Part shown: piece by piece, positions 37,469 through 46,175 of the stretch
Layout of the letters: each line of letters starts with the position of its first letter
Numbering within the stretch: the stretch's first letter is position 1
From: Novosphingobium album (ex Hu et al. 2023)
GTDB taxonomy: Bacteria > Pseudomonadota > Alphaproteobacteria > Sphingomonadales > Sphingomonadaceae
Assembly: GCF_022832385.1 (NCBI RefSeq)
Contig: NZ_JALHLE010000021.1
Coordinates: 1-64,000, forward strand
Direction of reading: 5' to 3'
DNA length: 64,000 nt
Notes under the pieces: model-generated
Seen by the model: only the letters and a program-made list of their open reading frames with translations
Told to the model about the DNA's origin: nothing
The model's database searches: none
Made by a program: the position numbers and the translations under genes

Positions 37469-39042
37469 CGCAGTTTGAGCGTCACGACCGACTTCGCGGG
37501 CAGGGTGACGACCAGTTTGCCGCCCTTAATCCGTGCCCCCGTGAACGCGGCGGGCTTGACCACGCCGGGCTTGTCGAAGGTGTTGTGCGAATTGATCGCC
37601 GGTGCCGTCAGGATCGTGCCGGTCACGCCCGATGCCTTCACACCGTCGAGGTTGATGGTCACGGTGTTCGGCTTTTCAGGATCGGCGTTGGACAGGCCGA
37701 CGTGGATCTTGCCGTCCTTCGCCTTCACCGCCGAGCCGCTAACGGCCGGAACCGTGTACTTGTCCTTGGTATAGGTCGGCGTTGCGATGTCGATCGGCAG
37801 CACCGTGGCATCCTGCCAGGGCTTGTACATGTCGAAGACATAGTAGGTGGGCGTGAGCACCATTTTGGCGCCTTCGGTTAGGATCATCGCCTGAAGGACG
37901 TTCACCATCTGGGCGATGGCGGTCATCTTCACACGGTCCGCGTGCTTGGCGAAGATGTCGAGGTTGATGGCGGCGATCAGAGCGTCGCGCAGGGTGTTCT
38001 GCTGGCGCAGAAAGCCCGGATGCGTACCGGGATCCTGAGCGTACCAGGCACCCCATTCATCGACCGCCAGGAAGACCCGCTTTTCCGGATCGTACTTGTC
38101 CATGATCGCGGAGTGCTTTGTGATTAGCTCGTCCATCCGCCAGGCTTCGTGGAGCGTGTCGGCCCATGCGGTCTCGTCGAAATTGACGGGATCGGCCTTG
38201 GGCGGCCAGCCGCCTTCGGGCAGCGTGTAGTAATGGAGCGAGAGACCGTCGAGCAGCGGGCCGGCGACCTTCATCAAGGTCTCGGTCCAGTTGTAGTCAT
38301 CGACATTGGCGCCGCTGGCGATCTTCAGGATGTGGGTGCCCGCCGGTGCCTTGACGAACGTGGCATAGCGGCGGGTGACGTCGGCGGCATATTCGGGGCG
38401 CATGTTGCCGCCGCAGCCCCAGAGCTCGTTACCGATGCCGAAGGCGGGGACTTTCCAGGGTTCCTTGTGGCCGTTTTTCGCACGCTCGTCGGCGAGGGTT
38501 CCGGCCGGGGCGGTCATGTATTCGACCCACTCGGCCATCTCGCGTGGGGAACCGTCGCCGACATTGCCCGAGATATAGGCCTCGGCGCCGACCTGCCGCA
38601 GCAGTTCGAAGTATTCGTGCGTGCCCACAGTATTGGGCTCGGTCACGCCGCCCCAGTGGGTGTTGACCTTCACCGGACGCTCGTTCTGCGGGCCAATGCC
38701 CTCGCGCCAGTGGTATTCGTCGGCGAAGCAGCCGCCGGGCCAGCGGATCACGGGAACCGAGAGTTCGCGCAGGGCGGACACGACGTCGTTGCGGAAGCCG
38801 TTGGTGTTCGGGATCGGGCTGTCCTTGCCAACCCAAAGGCCGCCGTAGATGCCGTTACCGAGGTGCTCGGCGAACTGGGTGAAGATCCTCTTGTCGTAGA
38901 CGGGGCCGGGCTTGCCGGCGTGGATCTCGGCGGTTGTCGGCTGGCCGTTGGTGTCCGCGTGCGCGGCACCGGCACCAATACTAACCAGCGCTGTGGCGCC
39001 GAGCAGCGCGGCAGCGGCAGTGTGTCGCAGGGTCTTGATCAT
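37465..39042 (-). CDS. Exported GH51 alpha-L-arabinofuranosidase
   Basis: A 525-residue protein with a signal peptide (about 1-29, ending AHA-D). GH51 signatures include VPVIRWPGGCFADEYHWREG, the acid/base FGIGNELWG (E206) and the nucleophile VFLAVDEWGAWY (E329). GH51 enzymes release terminal arabinofuranose from arabinan and arabinoxylan with retention. Most bacterial GH51 enzymes are cytoplasmic, so the clear signal peptide is notable and implies that the free sugar is produced in the periplasm, consistent with the exported epimerase and the permease encoded nearby. Confidence 0.94.
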   Translation of the reverse strand: MIKTLRHTAAAALLGATALVSIGAGAAHADTNGQPTTAEIHAGKPGPVYDKRIFTQFAEHLGNGIYGGLWVGKDSPIPNTNGFRNDVVSALRELSVPVIRWPGGCFADEYHWREGIGPQNERPVKVNTHWGGVTEPNTVGTHEYFELLRQVGAEAYISGNVGDGSPREMAEWVEYMTAPAGTLADERAKNGHKEPWKVPAFGIGNELWGCGGNMRPEYAADVTRRYATFVKAPAGTHILKIASGANVDDYNWTETLMKVAGPLLDGLSLHYYTLPEGGWPPKADPVNFDETAWADTLHEAWRMDELITKHSAIMDKYDPEKRVFLAVDEWGAWYAQDPGTHPGFLRQQNTLRDALIAAINLDIFAKHADRVKMTAIAQMVNVLQAMILTEGAKMVLTPTYYVFDMYKPWQDATVLPIDIATPTYTKDKYTVPAVSGSAVKAKDGKIHVGLSNADPEKPNTVTINLDGVKASGVTGTILTAPAINSHNTFDKPGVVKPAAFTGARIKGGKLVVTLPAKSVVTLKLR

Positions 39043-39066
39043 GGTCTCGTATCCCCTCCCGGAGGA

Positions 39067-39993
39067 TCAGTCGTGAAAGGCTTCAACAGGTTCGCGGCGG
39101 CCGCGCAGGAAGGCGTCGGCAACGAGGCGGAACGGATCGATGTCGACATCGCTGCGCCCGCCGCGGATGAGGTTGGCAAAGCGCGAATAGAGGCCGGGAT
39201 ACTCCAGGTCTTCGTTGTGCTCGGTGCCTGTCGGCGTCGTCAGCACGGCGCCGCCTTGCGAGAGCTTGAGCGTGCCTGCATCGGTCTCGACGATGATGTC
39301 CCAGCTTTGCGGGCCGGTCTGTCGCCAGTCGAGGTCCATGTGTATCTCGGCGCCGCCGCTATCGCACATATTGAGATCGGCCGCGATCGGTGCCGCGCGG
39401 TTCACGGGAATGCTCAGCGTTGCTGCCTTGAGGAAGACCGGACGCGGCAGGATATGCGTCAGGATCGAAAGGGCGTTGATGCCCGGGTCGAACACGCCGA
39501 GTCCGCCCGGTTCCCAGATCCACGCTTGGCCGGGATGCCAGACGCGCACGTCCTCGCGCCAGACGATCGAAACTTTCTCGATCCGACGCTCGGCGAGCCA
39601 GGCGCGGGCAGGCGCAACGCCGGCCGCAAAGCGCGAGTGCCACGAGGCGAACAGGGTAACGCCAACCTTGTCCGCGCGGTCGCGCAGCGCGACCACCTCG
39701 GACAAGGTGGCGCCGGGGGGCTTCTCGAGGAAGACGTGGATGCCGCGCTTCAAAGCCTGAACGGCAAGGCCGTAGCGGACCTGAGGCGGAGTGCAGAGTG
39801 CGACCGCATCGATCGCCGGGCCCTTTTCCAGCAGCTCTTCCAGGCTGGCGAGGTGCGGAATGCCTTCCTGACCGGGATCGTGCGGACTGACGGTGGCCGC
39901 CAGGCTGAACGCGGGCGTTCCGGCAATCGCTGGCAAGTGCTGGTCTCGGGCGATCTTGCCCACGCCGACAACGGCAATGCGGATCGGGTCCAT
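39067..39993 (-). CDS. Gfo/Idh/MocA oxidoreductase, probable L-arabinose 1-dehydrogenase
   Basis: A 308-residue cytoplasmic protein. The Rossmann motif is AVVGVGKIARDQHLPAI (7-23), followed by EKPPGATLSE (about 93-102) and the substrate-side residues in WEPGGLGVFDPGINALSI. This subgroup includes L-arabinose/D-galactose 1-dehydrogenases such as that of Azospirillum brasilense, which make L-arabino-gamma-lactone with NAD(P)+. Immediate neighbours are GguC-like dehydratase and GH51 genes, 3 and 24 bp away. Activity towards D-galactose cannot be excluded. Confidence 0.85.
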   Translation of the reverse strand: MDPIRIAVVGVGKIARDQHLPAIAGTPAFSLAATVSPHDPGQEGIPHLASLEELLEKGPAIDAVALCTPPQVRYGLAVQALKRGIHVFLEKPPGATLSEVVALRDRADKVGVTLFASWHSRFAAGVAPARAWLAERRIEKVSIVWREDVRVWHPGQAWIWEPGGLGVFDPGINALSILTHILPRPVFLKAATLSIPVNRAAPIAADLNMCDSGGAEIHMDLDWRQTGPQSWDIIVETDAGTLKLSQGGAVLTTPTGTEHNEDLEYPGLYSRFANLIRGGRSDVDIDPFRLVADAFLRGRREPVEAFHD

Positions 39994-39996
39994 GGT

Positions 39997-40992
39997 TCAG
40001 AGCACCTTCACCGCTACGCTGCGCGTTTCGGCGCGGCTCAGCGGATTGGCTAGCGGGAGCGTGAACGGCGAGGCCGAGATCTCGAATACGTCACCTTCCT
40101 GCGTCGTCACGCCATCCGCGAACGACAGGGTAGCAGTGCCGTAGAAGTGGACGTGAACGTCGCCGGGGCGGCAGAAGAGATCGTACTTGAAGTGGTGCTG
40201 TTCCAGATTGCCCAGCGTGTGCGACATGTTTGCCTCGCCCGACAGGAACGGCTTTTCCCAAAGTACCTTGCCCTCTCGCAGAATTCTGCTGGTGCCCTCG
40301 ATGCTGTCAGGAGGTGTTCCGATCAGCAGTTCGGGGCCCAGCGCAGCCTGCCGCAGCTTGGAGTGTGCGAGCCACAGGTAGTTATGGCGCTCGGTCACAT
40401 GGTCGCTGAACTCGTTGGCGATCGCGAGGCCGAGGCGGTAGGGCGTGCCGTCTTCCCCGATCAGGTAGACGCCCGCCACTTCGGGTTCTTCGCCGCCGTC
40501 CTTGGCGAAGGACGGCATGGTCAGCGGATCGGTCGGGCCGACGAGCTGCGAGCCGTCGCCCTTGTAAAACCACTCGGGCTGCTGGCCCACTTCGCCAGCG
40601 GCGGGCTTTCCACCTTCCAGCCCCTCGAGGAACATCCGCATCGAGTCGGTCTGATGTTCGCCCGATGCCGCGGCCTGGTGCATCTTGTTGCGGCCTTCAG
40701 CGGAACCGAGGTGCGTCAGGCCCGTGCCGGTCATCAGCAGGTGCGCGGGGTCTTCATGGTCGATCGGGGCCAGCAGATGGCCTGCGGCAAATTCCGCAGC
40801 GATGTCCACGGCGGCGCCAGCCGGGCAGGCCTTGGCGGCCTGCGCCAGCGTTACGCCAGCGGCAATGGCGCGCAGCGCGAGTTCGCGAACGTTCGTGACG
40901 CCTTCAAGAATGTGGGCGGCGTCACCCTCGGCGAGGATAACGGAGCGCGAGCCATCAGGCGCGCGATGCTGAAGCAGGCAAAGATAGGTCAT
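39997..40992 (-). CDS. GguC-like fumarylacetoacetase-fold protein, probable L-2-keto-3-deoxyarabonate dehydratase
   Basis: A 331-residue protein of the FAH superfamily. Features are HLLMTGTGLTHLGSAEGRN, KGDGSQLVGPTDPLTMP, a metal-binding stretch with EPEVAGVYLIGEDG and FSDHVTERHNYLWLAHSK, and TPPDSIEGTSRI. These are the marks of the GguC/AraD1 group, which in several Proteobacteria is the dehydratase giving 2-oxoglutarate semialdehyde from L-2-keto-3-deoxyarabonate. This is unlike the class-I aldolase-type dehydratase of Azospirillum. It stands between the dehydrogenase genes of the same pathway on one transcript. Confidence 0.85.
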   Translation of the reverse strand: MTYLCLLQHRAPDGSRSVILAEGDAAHILEGVTNVRELALRAIAAGVTLAQAAKACPAGAAVDIAAEFAAGHLLAPIDHEDPAHLLMTGTGLTHLGSAEGRNKMHQAAASGEHQTDSMRMFLEGLEGGKPAAGEVGQQPEWFYKGDGSQLVGPTDPLTMPSFAKDGGEEPEVAGVYLIGEDGTPYRLGLAIANEFSDHVTERHNYLWLAHSKLRQAALGPELLIGTPPDSIEGTSRILREGKVLWEKPFLSGEANMSHTLGNLEQHHFKYDLFCRPGDVHVHFYGTATLSFADGVTTQEGDVFEISASPFTLPLANPLSRAETRSVAVKVL

Positions 40993-41054
40993 GGGTCTCT
41001 CCCAGCCGCGGCGCGCCGTTTCTGGGGAGCGCGCCGCGGAAGTTGTCTAACGTA

Positions 41055-42581
41055 TCAGGACAGCGTGAGCTTGCCGTCGATCAGGCGCGGTGCACCGTCG
41101 CCATAAGCTTCGTCGCGCAGTTCGGGCGGAAGCACGGGCTGGGCGAGGTTCTGGTAGCTGACCGGACGCAGGAACCGGTCAATGGCAAGGCTGCCAACCG
41201 AGGTCGTGCGCGGGTCCGAGGTCGAGGGGAACGGGCCGCCGTGAACCATCGCATGGCAGACTTCGACACCGGTAGGCCAGCCATTGGCGAGGATGCGGCC
41301 AACCTTGCGTTCGAGCACGGGCAGCAGGTGTGAAGCCACGGCTTCGTCTGCCTCATCCATGTGCAGCGTCGCGGTAAGCTGGCCTTCCAGGCCCTCGAGA
41401 ACGGCCTTGAGTTCGGCTTCGTCCTTGCAGCGCACGATCACCGAGGAGGCACCGAAAACTTCATGGCCGATGGCCTTGTCGGCGAGGAACTTTTCAGCGG
41501 AGGTCTGGAACAGGAAGGTGCCACCGCAGGTGCGGCTGCCTTCGTCGCCCTTGGCCAGCGTTTCGACGCCCGCCGTTCCGGCCAGCGCTTCGACGCCTTT
41601 GGCGTAAGCAGCGGCAATGCCGGTGGTCAGCATGGTCTGCGGCTTGGCCGCCGACACACCGCTAGACGCGGCGGCAATGAAGGCGTCGAGGCCTTCGCCT
41701 TCGATAGCCAGCACGAGGCCGGGATTGGTGCAGAACTGTCCGGCGCCCATGGTCAGCGAGCCGACGAATGCTGTGCCCAGTGCTTCGCCGCGTGCCTTCA
41801 GCGCTTCGGGCAGCAGTAGGACGGGGTTGATGCTCGACATCTCGGCGTAGACCGGAATCGGCACGTCACGTTCCTGCGCCAGCTTGGCCAGCGCAAGGCC
41901 GCCCGCGCGCGAGCCTGTGAAGCCCACGGCCATGATGCGGGGATCCTGCACCAGCGCCGCGCCGAGCTCGTTCGACGGCCCCGTGAGGTGCTGGAATACG
42001 CCGGCGGGAAGCCCGCAGGCGGCAACCGCCTTGCTGATCGCCTGCGCCACGAGCGCGCCGGTGATCGGGTGGGCTGGATGACCCTTGACCACGACCGGGC
42101 AACCGGCCGCCAGCGCCGAGGCGGTGTCACCGCCAGCGGTGGAAAAGGCGAGCGGGAAGTTCGAGGCGCCGAAGACGGCGACCGGGCCCACCGGGATCAT
42201 TCGCAGGCGTAGGTCGGGGCGCGGCAGAGCGCGCTCGGGCAGGGCCGGGTCGATGCGCAGCTGCAACCACTGTCCCTTGCGCACGACATCGGCGAACATG
42301 CGCAGCTGGCCGCAGGTGCGGCCGCGCTCGCCTTCAGAGCGCGCACGGGGCAACCCGCTTTCGGAAAGGTAGGCCTCAAGCAGCGGCTCGCCGACCGCCA
42401 TGATCTCGTCGGCGATTCGCTCGAGGAATGCTGCGCGCTCCTCGCGGCTGGTGGCGCGGTAAATATCGAACGCAGCATCGGCTTCGCCGCAGGCAGCCGC
42501 CACATCTGCGGGGCCGTGAACCTCGAAAGCGGCGCCTTGCGGTTCGCCGGTCTCGGCAGCCATGGAACGGAATTCGGTCAT
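41055..42581 (-). CDS. 2-Oxoglutarate semialdehyde (2,5-dioxopentanoate) dehydrogenase
   Basis: A 508-residue aldehyde dehydrogenase. The motifs [39 protein letters not shown] (general-base glutamate) and [14 protein letters not shown] (catalytic cysteine) are those of the KGSADH group. It oxidises 2-oxoglutarate semialdehyde to 2-oxoglutarate, the last step of oxidative pentose breakdown. The start ATG 42581 follows GGGAGA. Operator site C lies just upstream of that ribosome binding site, so this five-gene transcript is probably repressed directly. First gene of the unit; the regulator gene is divergent. Confidence 0.92.
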   Translation of the reverse strand: MTEFRSMAAETGEPQGAAFEVHGPADVAAACGEADAAFDIYRATSREERAAFLERIADEIMAVGEPLLEAYLSESGLPRARSEGERGRTCGQLRMFADVVRKGQWLQLRIDPALPERALPRPDLRLRMIPVGPVAVFGASNFPLAFSTAGGDTASALAAGCPVVVKGHPAHPITGALVAQAISKAVAACGLPAGVFQHLTGPSNELGAALVQDPRIMAVGFTGSRAGGLALAKLAQERDVPIPVYAEMSSINPVLLLPEALKARGEALGTAFVGSLTMGAGQFCTNPGLVLAIEGEGLDAFIAAASSGVSAAKPQTMLTTGIAAAYAKGVEALAGTAGVETLAKGDEGSRTCGGTFLFQTSAEKFLADKAIGHEVFGASSVIVRCKDEAELKAVLEGLEGQLTATLHMDEADEAVASHLLPVLERKVGRILANGWPTGVEVCHAMVHGGPFPSTSDPRTTSVGSLAIDRFLRPVSYQNLAQPVLPPELRDEAYGDGAPRLIDGKLTLS

Positions 42582-42593
42582 CTGGGATCTCCC

Positions 42594-42613
42594 TATTTAC
42601 TCCGACATATTCC
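42594..42613 (-). promoter_or_regulatory. Candidate GntR operator, site C (dehydrogenase/regulator divergent promoter)
   Basis: On the minus strand it reads AATATGTCGGAGTAAATAG, matching site A in core and flanks. It lies between the dehydrogenase start (42581) and the regulator start (42676), so one site could control the catabolic transcript and the regulator itself. Confidence 0.65.
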
Positions 42614-42675
42614 GTGACGAGGATAAACGCAATGTTTGTCGTTCCTTCCCGGTGCGAGGGCTGTTAGGCTTGGGA

Positions 42676-43461
42676 ATGGAGGTGGCAGAAATCGTGACAG
42701 ACGCTGGCATTGCAAAAGAAGTTGAGGGGGCCAAGGCGGCGAAGGCCGCACGTGGGCCGGGACGGCGCCTGCACGGTGCCATCGCCCACAAGCTGGGTAC
42801 GGACATCTTGTCGGGCAAATATGCGCCAGGCGATATCTTGTCCGGCGAAGTGGCTTTTGCTGAAGAGCTCAAAGTTTCACGCAGTGCTTATCGTGAAGCA
42901 ATTCAGGTGCTTACTGCGAAAGGGCTGGTGGCCAGCCGTCCGAAGGCCGGCACTCGTGTTCTGCCGCGCGACCGCTGGAACCTGCTGGATCCGGAAGTGC
43001 TGGGATGGGCTTTCGCCGGAGAACCTGATGTCGAATTCGTGCGCAGCCTGTTTGAGCTTCGCGCCATTGTCGAGCCTGCTGCCGCGCGGCTCGCAGCCTT
43101 GCGGCGCGACAAGGCCGATCTCAAGATCATGAAGGATGCGCTGGCGGCCATGCGCCAGCATACGCTGACAACGGAGGCCGGCCGGGCGGCCGACCGCGAT
43201 TTCCACAATGCGATTCTTCACGCCACGCGCAATGATGCGCTCATGGTTCTGAGCGCCAGCATCGGTGCGGCAGTGAACTGGACCACGCAGTTCAAGCAGC
43301 GCTCCCGCGCGTTGCCGCGCAATCCGATACCCGATCATGCGCGCGTCTACGATGCCATCGCGGCAGGGAATGCCGATGCGGCGGCTGAGGCGATGAACGT
43401 GCTGGTTGATCTGGCTCTCGACGATACCCGCAGCGCCATGGAGCAACCAGCAGGCGCCTAG
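42676..43461 (+). CDS. GntR-family regulator, FadR/FCD subfamily
   Basis: A 261-residue protein from ATG 42676; the frame is open upstream, but those codons cover the putative promoter. The winged helix-turn-helix (about 33-100) contains GTDILSGKYAPGDILSGEV, LKVSRSAYREAIQVL and GLVASRPKAGTRVLPR. The FCD effector domain (about 120-245) has LFELRAIVEPAAARLAA, FHNAILHATRNDALMVL and the metal/effector histidine DHARVYDAI. FCD proteins sense carboxylic acids, so L-arabonate or a keto-deoxy intermediate is a plausible inducer. Central position and the repeated motif at surrounding promoters suggest that it represses the whole arabinose locus. Confidence 0.92.
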   Translation: MEVAEIVTDAGIAKEVEGAKAAKAARGPGRRLHGAIAHKLGTDILSGKYAPGDILSGEVAFAEELKVSRSAYREAIQVLTAKGLVASRPKAGTRVLPRDRWNLLDPEVLGWAFAGEPDVEFVRSLFELRAIVEPAAARLAALRRDKADLKIMKDALAAMRQHTLTTEAGRAADRDFHNAILHATRNDALMVLSASIGAAVNWTTQFKQRSRALPRNPIPDHARVYDAIAAGNADAAAEAMNVLVDLALDDTRSAMEQPAGA

Positions 43462-43494
43462 GGCGCCATCGCGGCAAGCAGTGGCCATTGACAG

Positions 43495-43530
43495 AAAAAC
43501 GGCCCCGGCATCGCTGCCGGGGCCTCTTTA
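43495..43530. terminator. Intrinsic terminator between the regulator and permease genes
   Basis: The stem GGCCCCGGCA pairs with TGCCGGGGCC over a 4-base loop, flanked by AAAAA on the left and TCTTTA on the right. It serves the convergent regulator (+) and permease (-) genes. Confidence 0.88.
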
Positions 43531-43552
43531 GTTTGAGGGATTGCTGGGGGAA

Positions 43553-44872
43553 TCAATCAGGTTCGACTGCGACCAGATCGGGCTCGATATGGGTCGGCTT
43601 GCTGCCCCACAAAGCGTAGAACAGCACGTAGAGTTCGCAGACGGCGGTCAGCAGGAACGAAGTCTGCAGGCCGTAGGTATCCGCCATCCAGCCCTGCACC
43701 GCGACCAGCGCGCCGCCGGCGATCGCCATGACGAGCAGGCCCGAGGCTTCTTCGGTGAGCGGTCCAAGGCCCTTGATGCCGAGGGTGAAGATGGTCGGGA
43801 ACATGATCGAGTGGAACAGGCCCACCAGGATCAGCGACCACATCGCCACCGGGCCGTGCGCGAAGACAGTGATCATCATCACTACGAAGGCGCCGATCGA
43901 AAAAAGGGCCAGGACCTTGGCGACATCGAAACGCTGCATGATCGCCGAGCCGGCAAAGCGGCCGACCATCATTCCGCCCCACAGGAACGAGAGATAGTTG
44001 CCTGCCATTTCATGCGTCATGTTGCCGATGTCGGGACGGCTGACGAAGTTGATGAAGAGGTTGGCGACGCCGATTTCCGCGATCAGGTAGATGAAGATGG
44101 CGGGCACGCCGAAGACCAGGTTGCGGTGCTTGAGCAGTTCAGGATTGAGCAGCCGGGACTTCCTCTTTTCGCCGTTCCTGCCGCTCGTCATCACAGGTAG
44201 CGGGAAGCGCGCGATGACTGCGGCGAGCACCACGAGGACCACCGCGACAAGCCCGTACGGCAGGATAACCGCGTGGGCATCGGCAAGGCGTTCGGCTTCG
44301 GTCAGGACCGTGCCTGCTGCTGCCGTGCCGCTCTTTGACCGGCCAAGGATCAGGTAGGCGCCGAAGGCTGGGGCGAGCATCGTGCCCGCCGAGTTCATCG
44401 CCTGCACCAGATTGAGCCGTGAGGAGGCGGTTTCCGGCTTGCCGACGACGGCCACATAAGGGTTCGCCGCCACCTGCAGCAGGGTGATGCCCGACGCGAT
44501 CACGAAGAGCATCACCAGCGTCACGCCATAGGAAGGAATGCTGGCTGCCAGCATCATGCCCAGCGCGCCGGCGGCCATGATCAGGAGGCCGGTGACCAGC
44601 GATTTCTTGTAGCCGATCCGCTCAATCAGCAGCGCCGATGGAATCGAGGCGAAGAAATAGGCGATGAACCATACCGATTCGATCAGGGCTGCCTGAAAGT
44701 AGGTCAGTTCGAACACGCTGCGCAGGTGCGGCAGCAGCGTATTGTTGATGACGGTGATGAAGCCCCACATGAAAAAAAGGCTCGCAAGCAGCGTCAGAGC
44801 CGGGCCGTAGCGGACTCCCTCGTCTTGGGAAGCTGCGGCGGGCGTGCCTGCTGAAGAGACCACTGATGGCAT
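43553..44872 (-). CDS. FucP/GluP-type sugar:proton MFS permease
   Basis: A 439-residue protein with about 12 membrane helices. The opening of the transport domain, LLASLFFMWGFITVINNTLLPH, and the segment GITLLQVAANPYVAVVG are signatures of the fucose/glucose-galactose permease group of the major facilitator superfamily. It probably brings L-arabinose from the periplasm to the cytoplasm. The start ATG 44872 follows GAGAGGA. Operator site D lies about 60 bp upstream, shared with the divergent epimerase operon. Confidence 0.92.
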   Translation of the reverse strand: MPSVVSSAGTPAAASQDEGVRYGPALTLLASLFFMWGFITVINNTLLPHLRSVFELTYFQAALIESVWFIAYFFASIPSALLIERIGYKKSLVTGLLIMAAGALGMMLAASIPSYGVTLVMLFVIASGITLLQVAANPYVAVVGKPETASSRLNLVQAMNSAGTMLAPAFGAYLILGRSKSGTAAAGTVLTEAERLADAHAVILPYGLVAVVLVVLAAVIARFPLPVMTSGRNGEKRKSRLLNPELLKHRNLVFGVPAIFIYLIAEIGVANLFINFVSRPDIGNMTHEMAGNYLSFLWGGMMVGRFAGSAIMQRFDVAKVLALFSIGAFVVMMITVFAHGPVAMWSLILVGLFHSIMFPTIFTLGIKGLGPLTEEASGLLVMAIAGGALVAVQGWMADTYGLQTSFLLTAVCELYVLFYALWGSKPTHIEPDLVAVEPD

Positions 44873-44927
44873 GTCTATCCTCTCGATCAGGGCGCGGCCG
44901 CGTCGATTGCGAAGCTGCTTGCGCTCT

Positions 44928-44947
44928 TTATATTTGTCGGACTATAT
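44928..44947. promoter_or_regulatory. Candidate GntR operator, site D (permease/epimerase divergent promoter)
   Basis: TATATTTGTCGGACTATATG contains the perfect heptamer palindrome GTC-G-GAC with AT-rich flanks. It lies midway between the permease start (44872) and the epimerase start (45010). Among the four sites it is the most symmetric. Confidence 0.65.
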
Positions 44948-45009
44948 GCGATGCGACGGCCCGTCAATGGGGCAGCATAATTCCAAGCACGATTGGGAGC
45001 ACTTTGGGA

Positions 45010-46158
45010 ATGAGGAATCTCTCCAGGAACATGGCTGGTACGGCGGTTCTGGCGCTGTCCGCCACGCTGAGTGTACAGGCTCTGGCTGCCGAAGCGACTC
45101 AGGTCCCGGCGGGCAAGCTCTCCGACGGAAGCGAAGTCACGGCAGTGACGCTCAAGGCGGACAACGGCGTTTCCGCCACGATCCTGACGTTCGGTGCCAC
45201 GCTCGAAAAGTTCATGGCTCCCGATCGCGACGGCCAGCTGGCCGACATCACCCTCGGCTACGACAAGCTGGCCGACTATGAAGCGCGTCCGAACTACTGG
45301 GGCGCGACCATCGGCCGCTATGCCAACCGCATCGCCGGGGGCAAGTTCACACTCGACGGCAAGAGCTACCAGCTCCCGCAGAACGACGGCGAGAACTCGC
45401 TGCATGGCGGTGGCAAGGGCTGGGACGTCCAGAACTGGAAGATTGATTCGATCAAGTCTGGTCCGGTCGCCAGCGTCGTCTTCTCGCTGATCAGCCCCGA
45501 TGGGGACTCCGGCTATCCGGGGACGGTCAAGGCCAGGGTCACCTACACCCTCGATGAATCGGGTTCGCTGTGCATCGCGTTCGATGCGTCGACCGACAAG
45601 CCGACGGTCATCAACATGACCAATCATGCCATCTTCAACATGGCGGGCGAGGGCGCGCCGCAGGGTGCCATGCAGAACGTGCTGACGATCCCGGCGAGCC
45701 ACTACACTCCGATCGATTCAAAGCTCATCCCGACCGGCGAACTGCGGCCGGTCGAAGGCACGGTGTTCGATTTCCGCAAGGGCAAGGCGCTGCAAGACGG
45801 GCTGCGTGACGGCAATGACCAGCAGATCGTCTATGGCCGCGGCTTCGATCACAACTTCGCGCTCGACAAGGGCGTGACCAAAAAGCCTGAACTTGCTGCT
45901 CGTCTGGAGGACCCCGCCTCGGGCCGCGTGCTTGAAGTGCTAACCACCGAGCCGGGCGTGCAGGTCTATTCCGGCAACTTCCTGGACGGAACCTATATCG
46001 GCAAGCAGGGCCATCTTTACCGCATGGGCGACGGCATTGCGCTCGAACCCCAGAAATTCCCGGATTCTCCCAATCATTCCAATTTCGTCTCGGCGCGCGT
46101 CGATCCGGGCAAGCCCTACCGGCATGTCATGATCTACCGCGTGTCCGTTGACCGTTGA
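45010..46158 (+). CDS. Exported aldose 1-epimerase (mutarotase)
   Basis: A 382-residue protein from ATG 45010, with a signal peptide of about 29 residues ([20 protein letters not shown]). The galactose-mutarotase fold is marked by [16 protein letters not shown], the catalytic-histidine segments [11 protein letters not shown] and [12 protein letters not shown], and VYSGNFLDG with the C-terminal [13 protein letters not shown]. It would interconvert sugar anomers in the periplasm before uptake. Its stop is 17 bp before the dehydratase start, forming an epimerase-dehydratase-lactonase operon controlled by site D. Confidence 0.94.
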   Translation: MRNLSRNMAGTAVLALSATLSVQALAAEATQVPAGKLSDGSEVTAVTLKADNGVSATILTFGATLEKFMAPDRDGQLADITLGYDKLADYEARPNYWGATIGRYANRIAGGKFTLDGKSYQLPQNDGENSLHGGGKGWDVQNWKIDSIKSGPVASVVFSLISPDGDSGYPGTVKARVTYTLDESGSLCIAFDASTDKPTVINMTNHAIFNMAGEGAPQGAMQNVLTIPASHYTPIDSKLIPTGELRPVEGTVFDFRKGKALQDGLRDGNDQQIVYGRGFDHNFALDKGVTKKPELAARLEDPASGRVLEVLTTEPGVQVYSGNFLDGTYIGKQGHLYRMGDGIALEPQKFPDSPNHSNFVSARVDPGKPYRHVMIYRVSVDR

Positions 46159-46175
46159 TCGAGACGACCACTGAT

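Noticed and set aside
38149..40053. A 634-codon plus-strand frame opposite the GH51 and dehydrogenase genes
   Set aside because: The minus strand carries two unmistakable enzymes here, with catalytic motifs and ribosome binding sites; the plus-strand translation has none.
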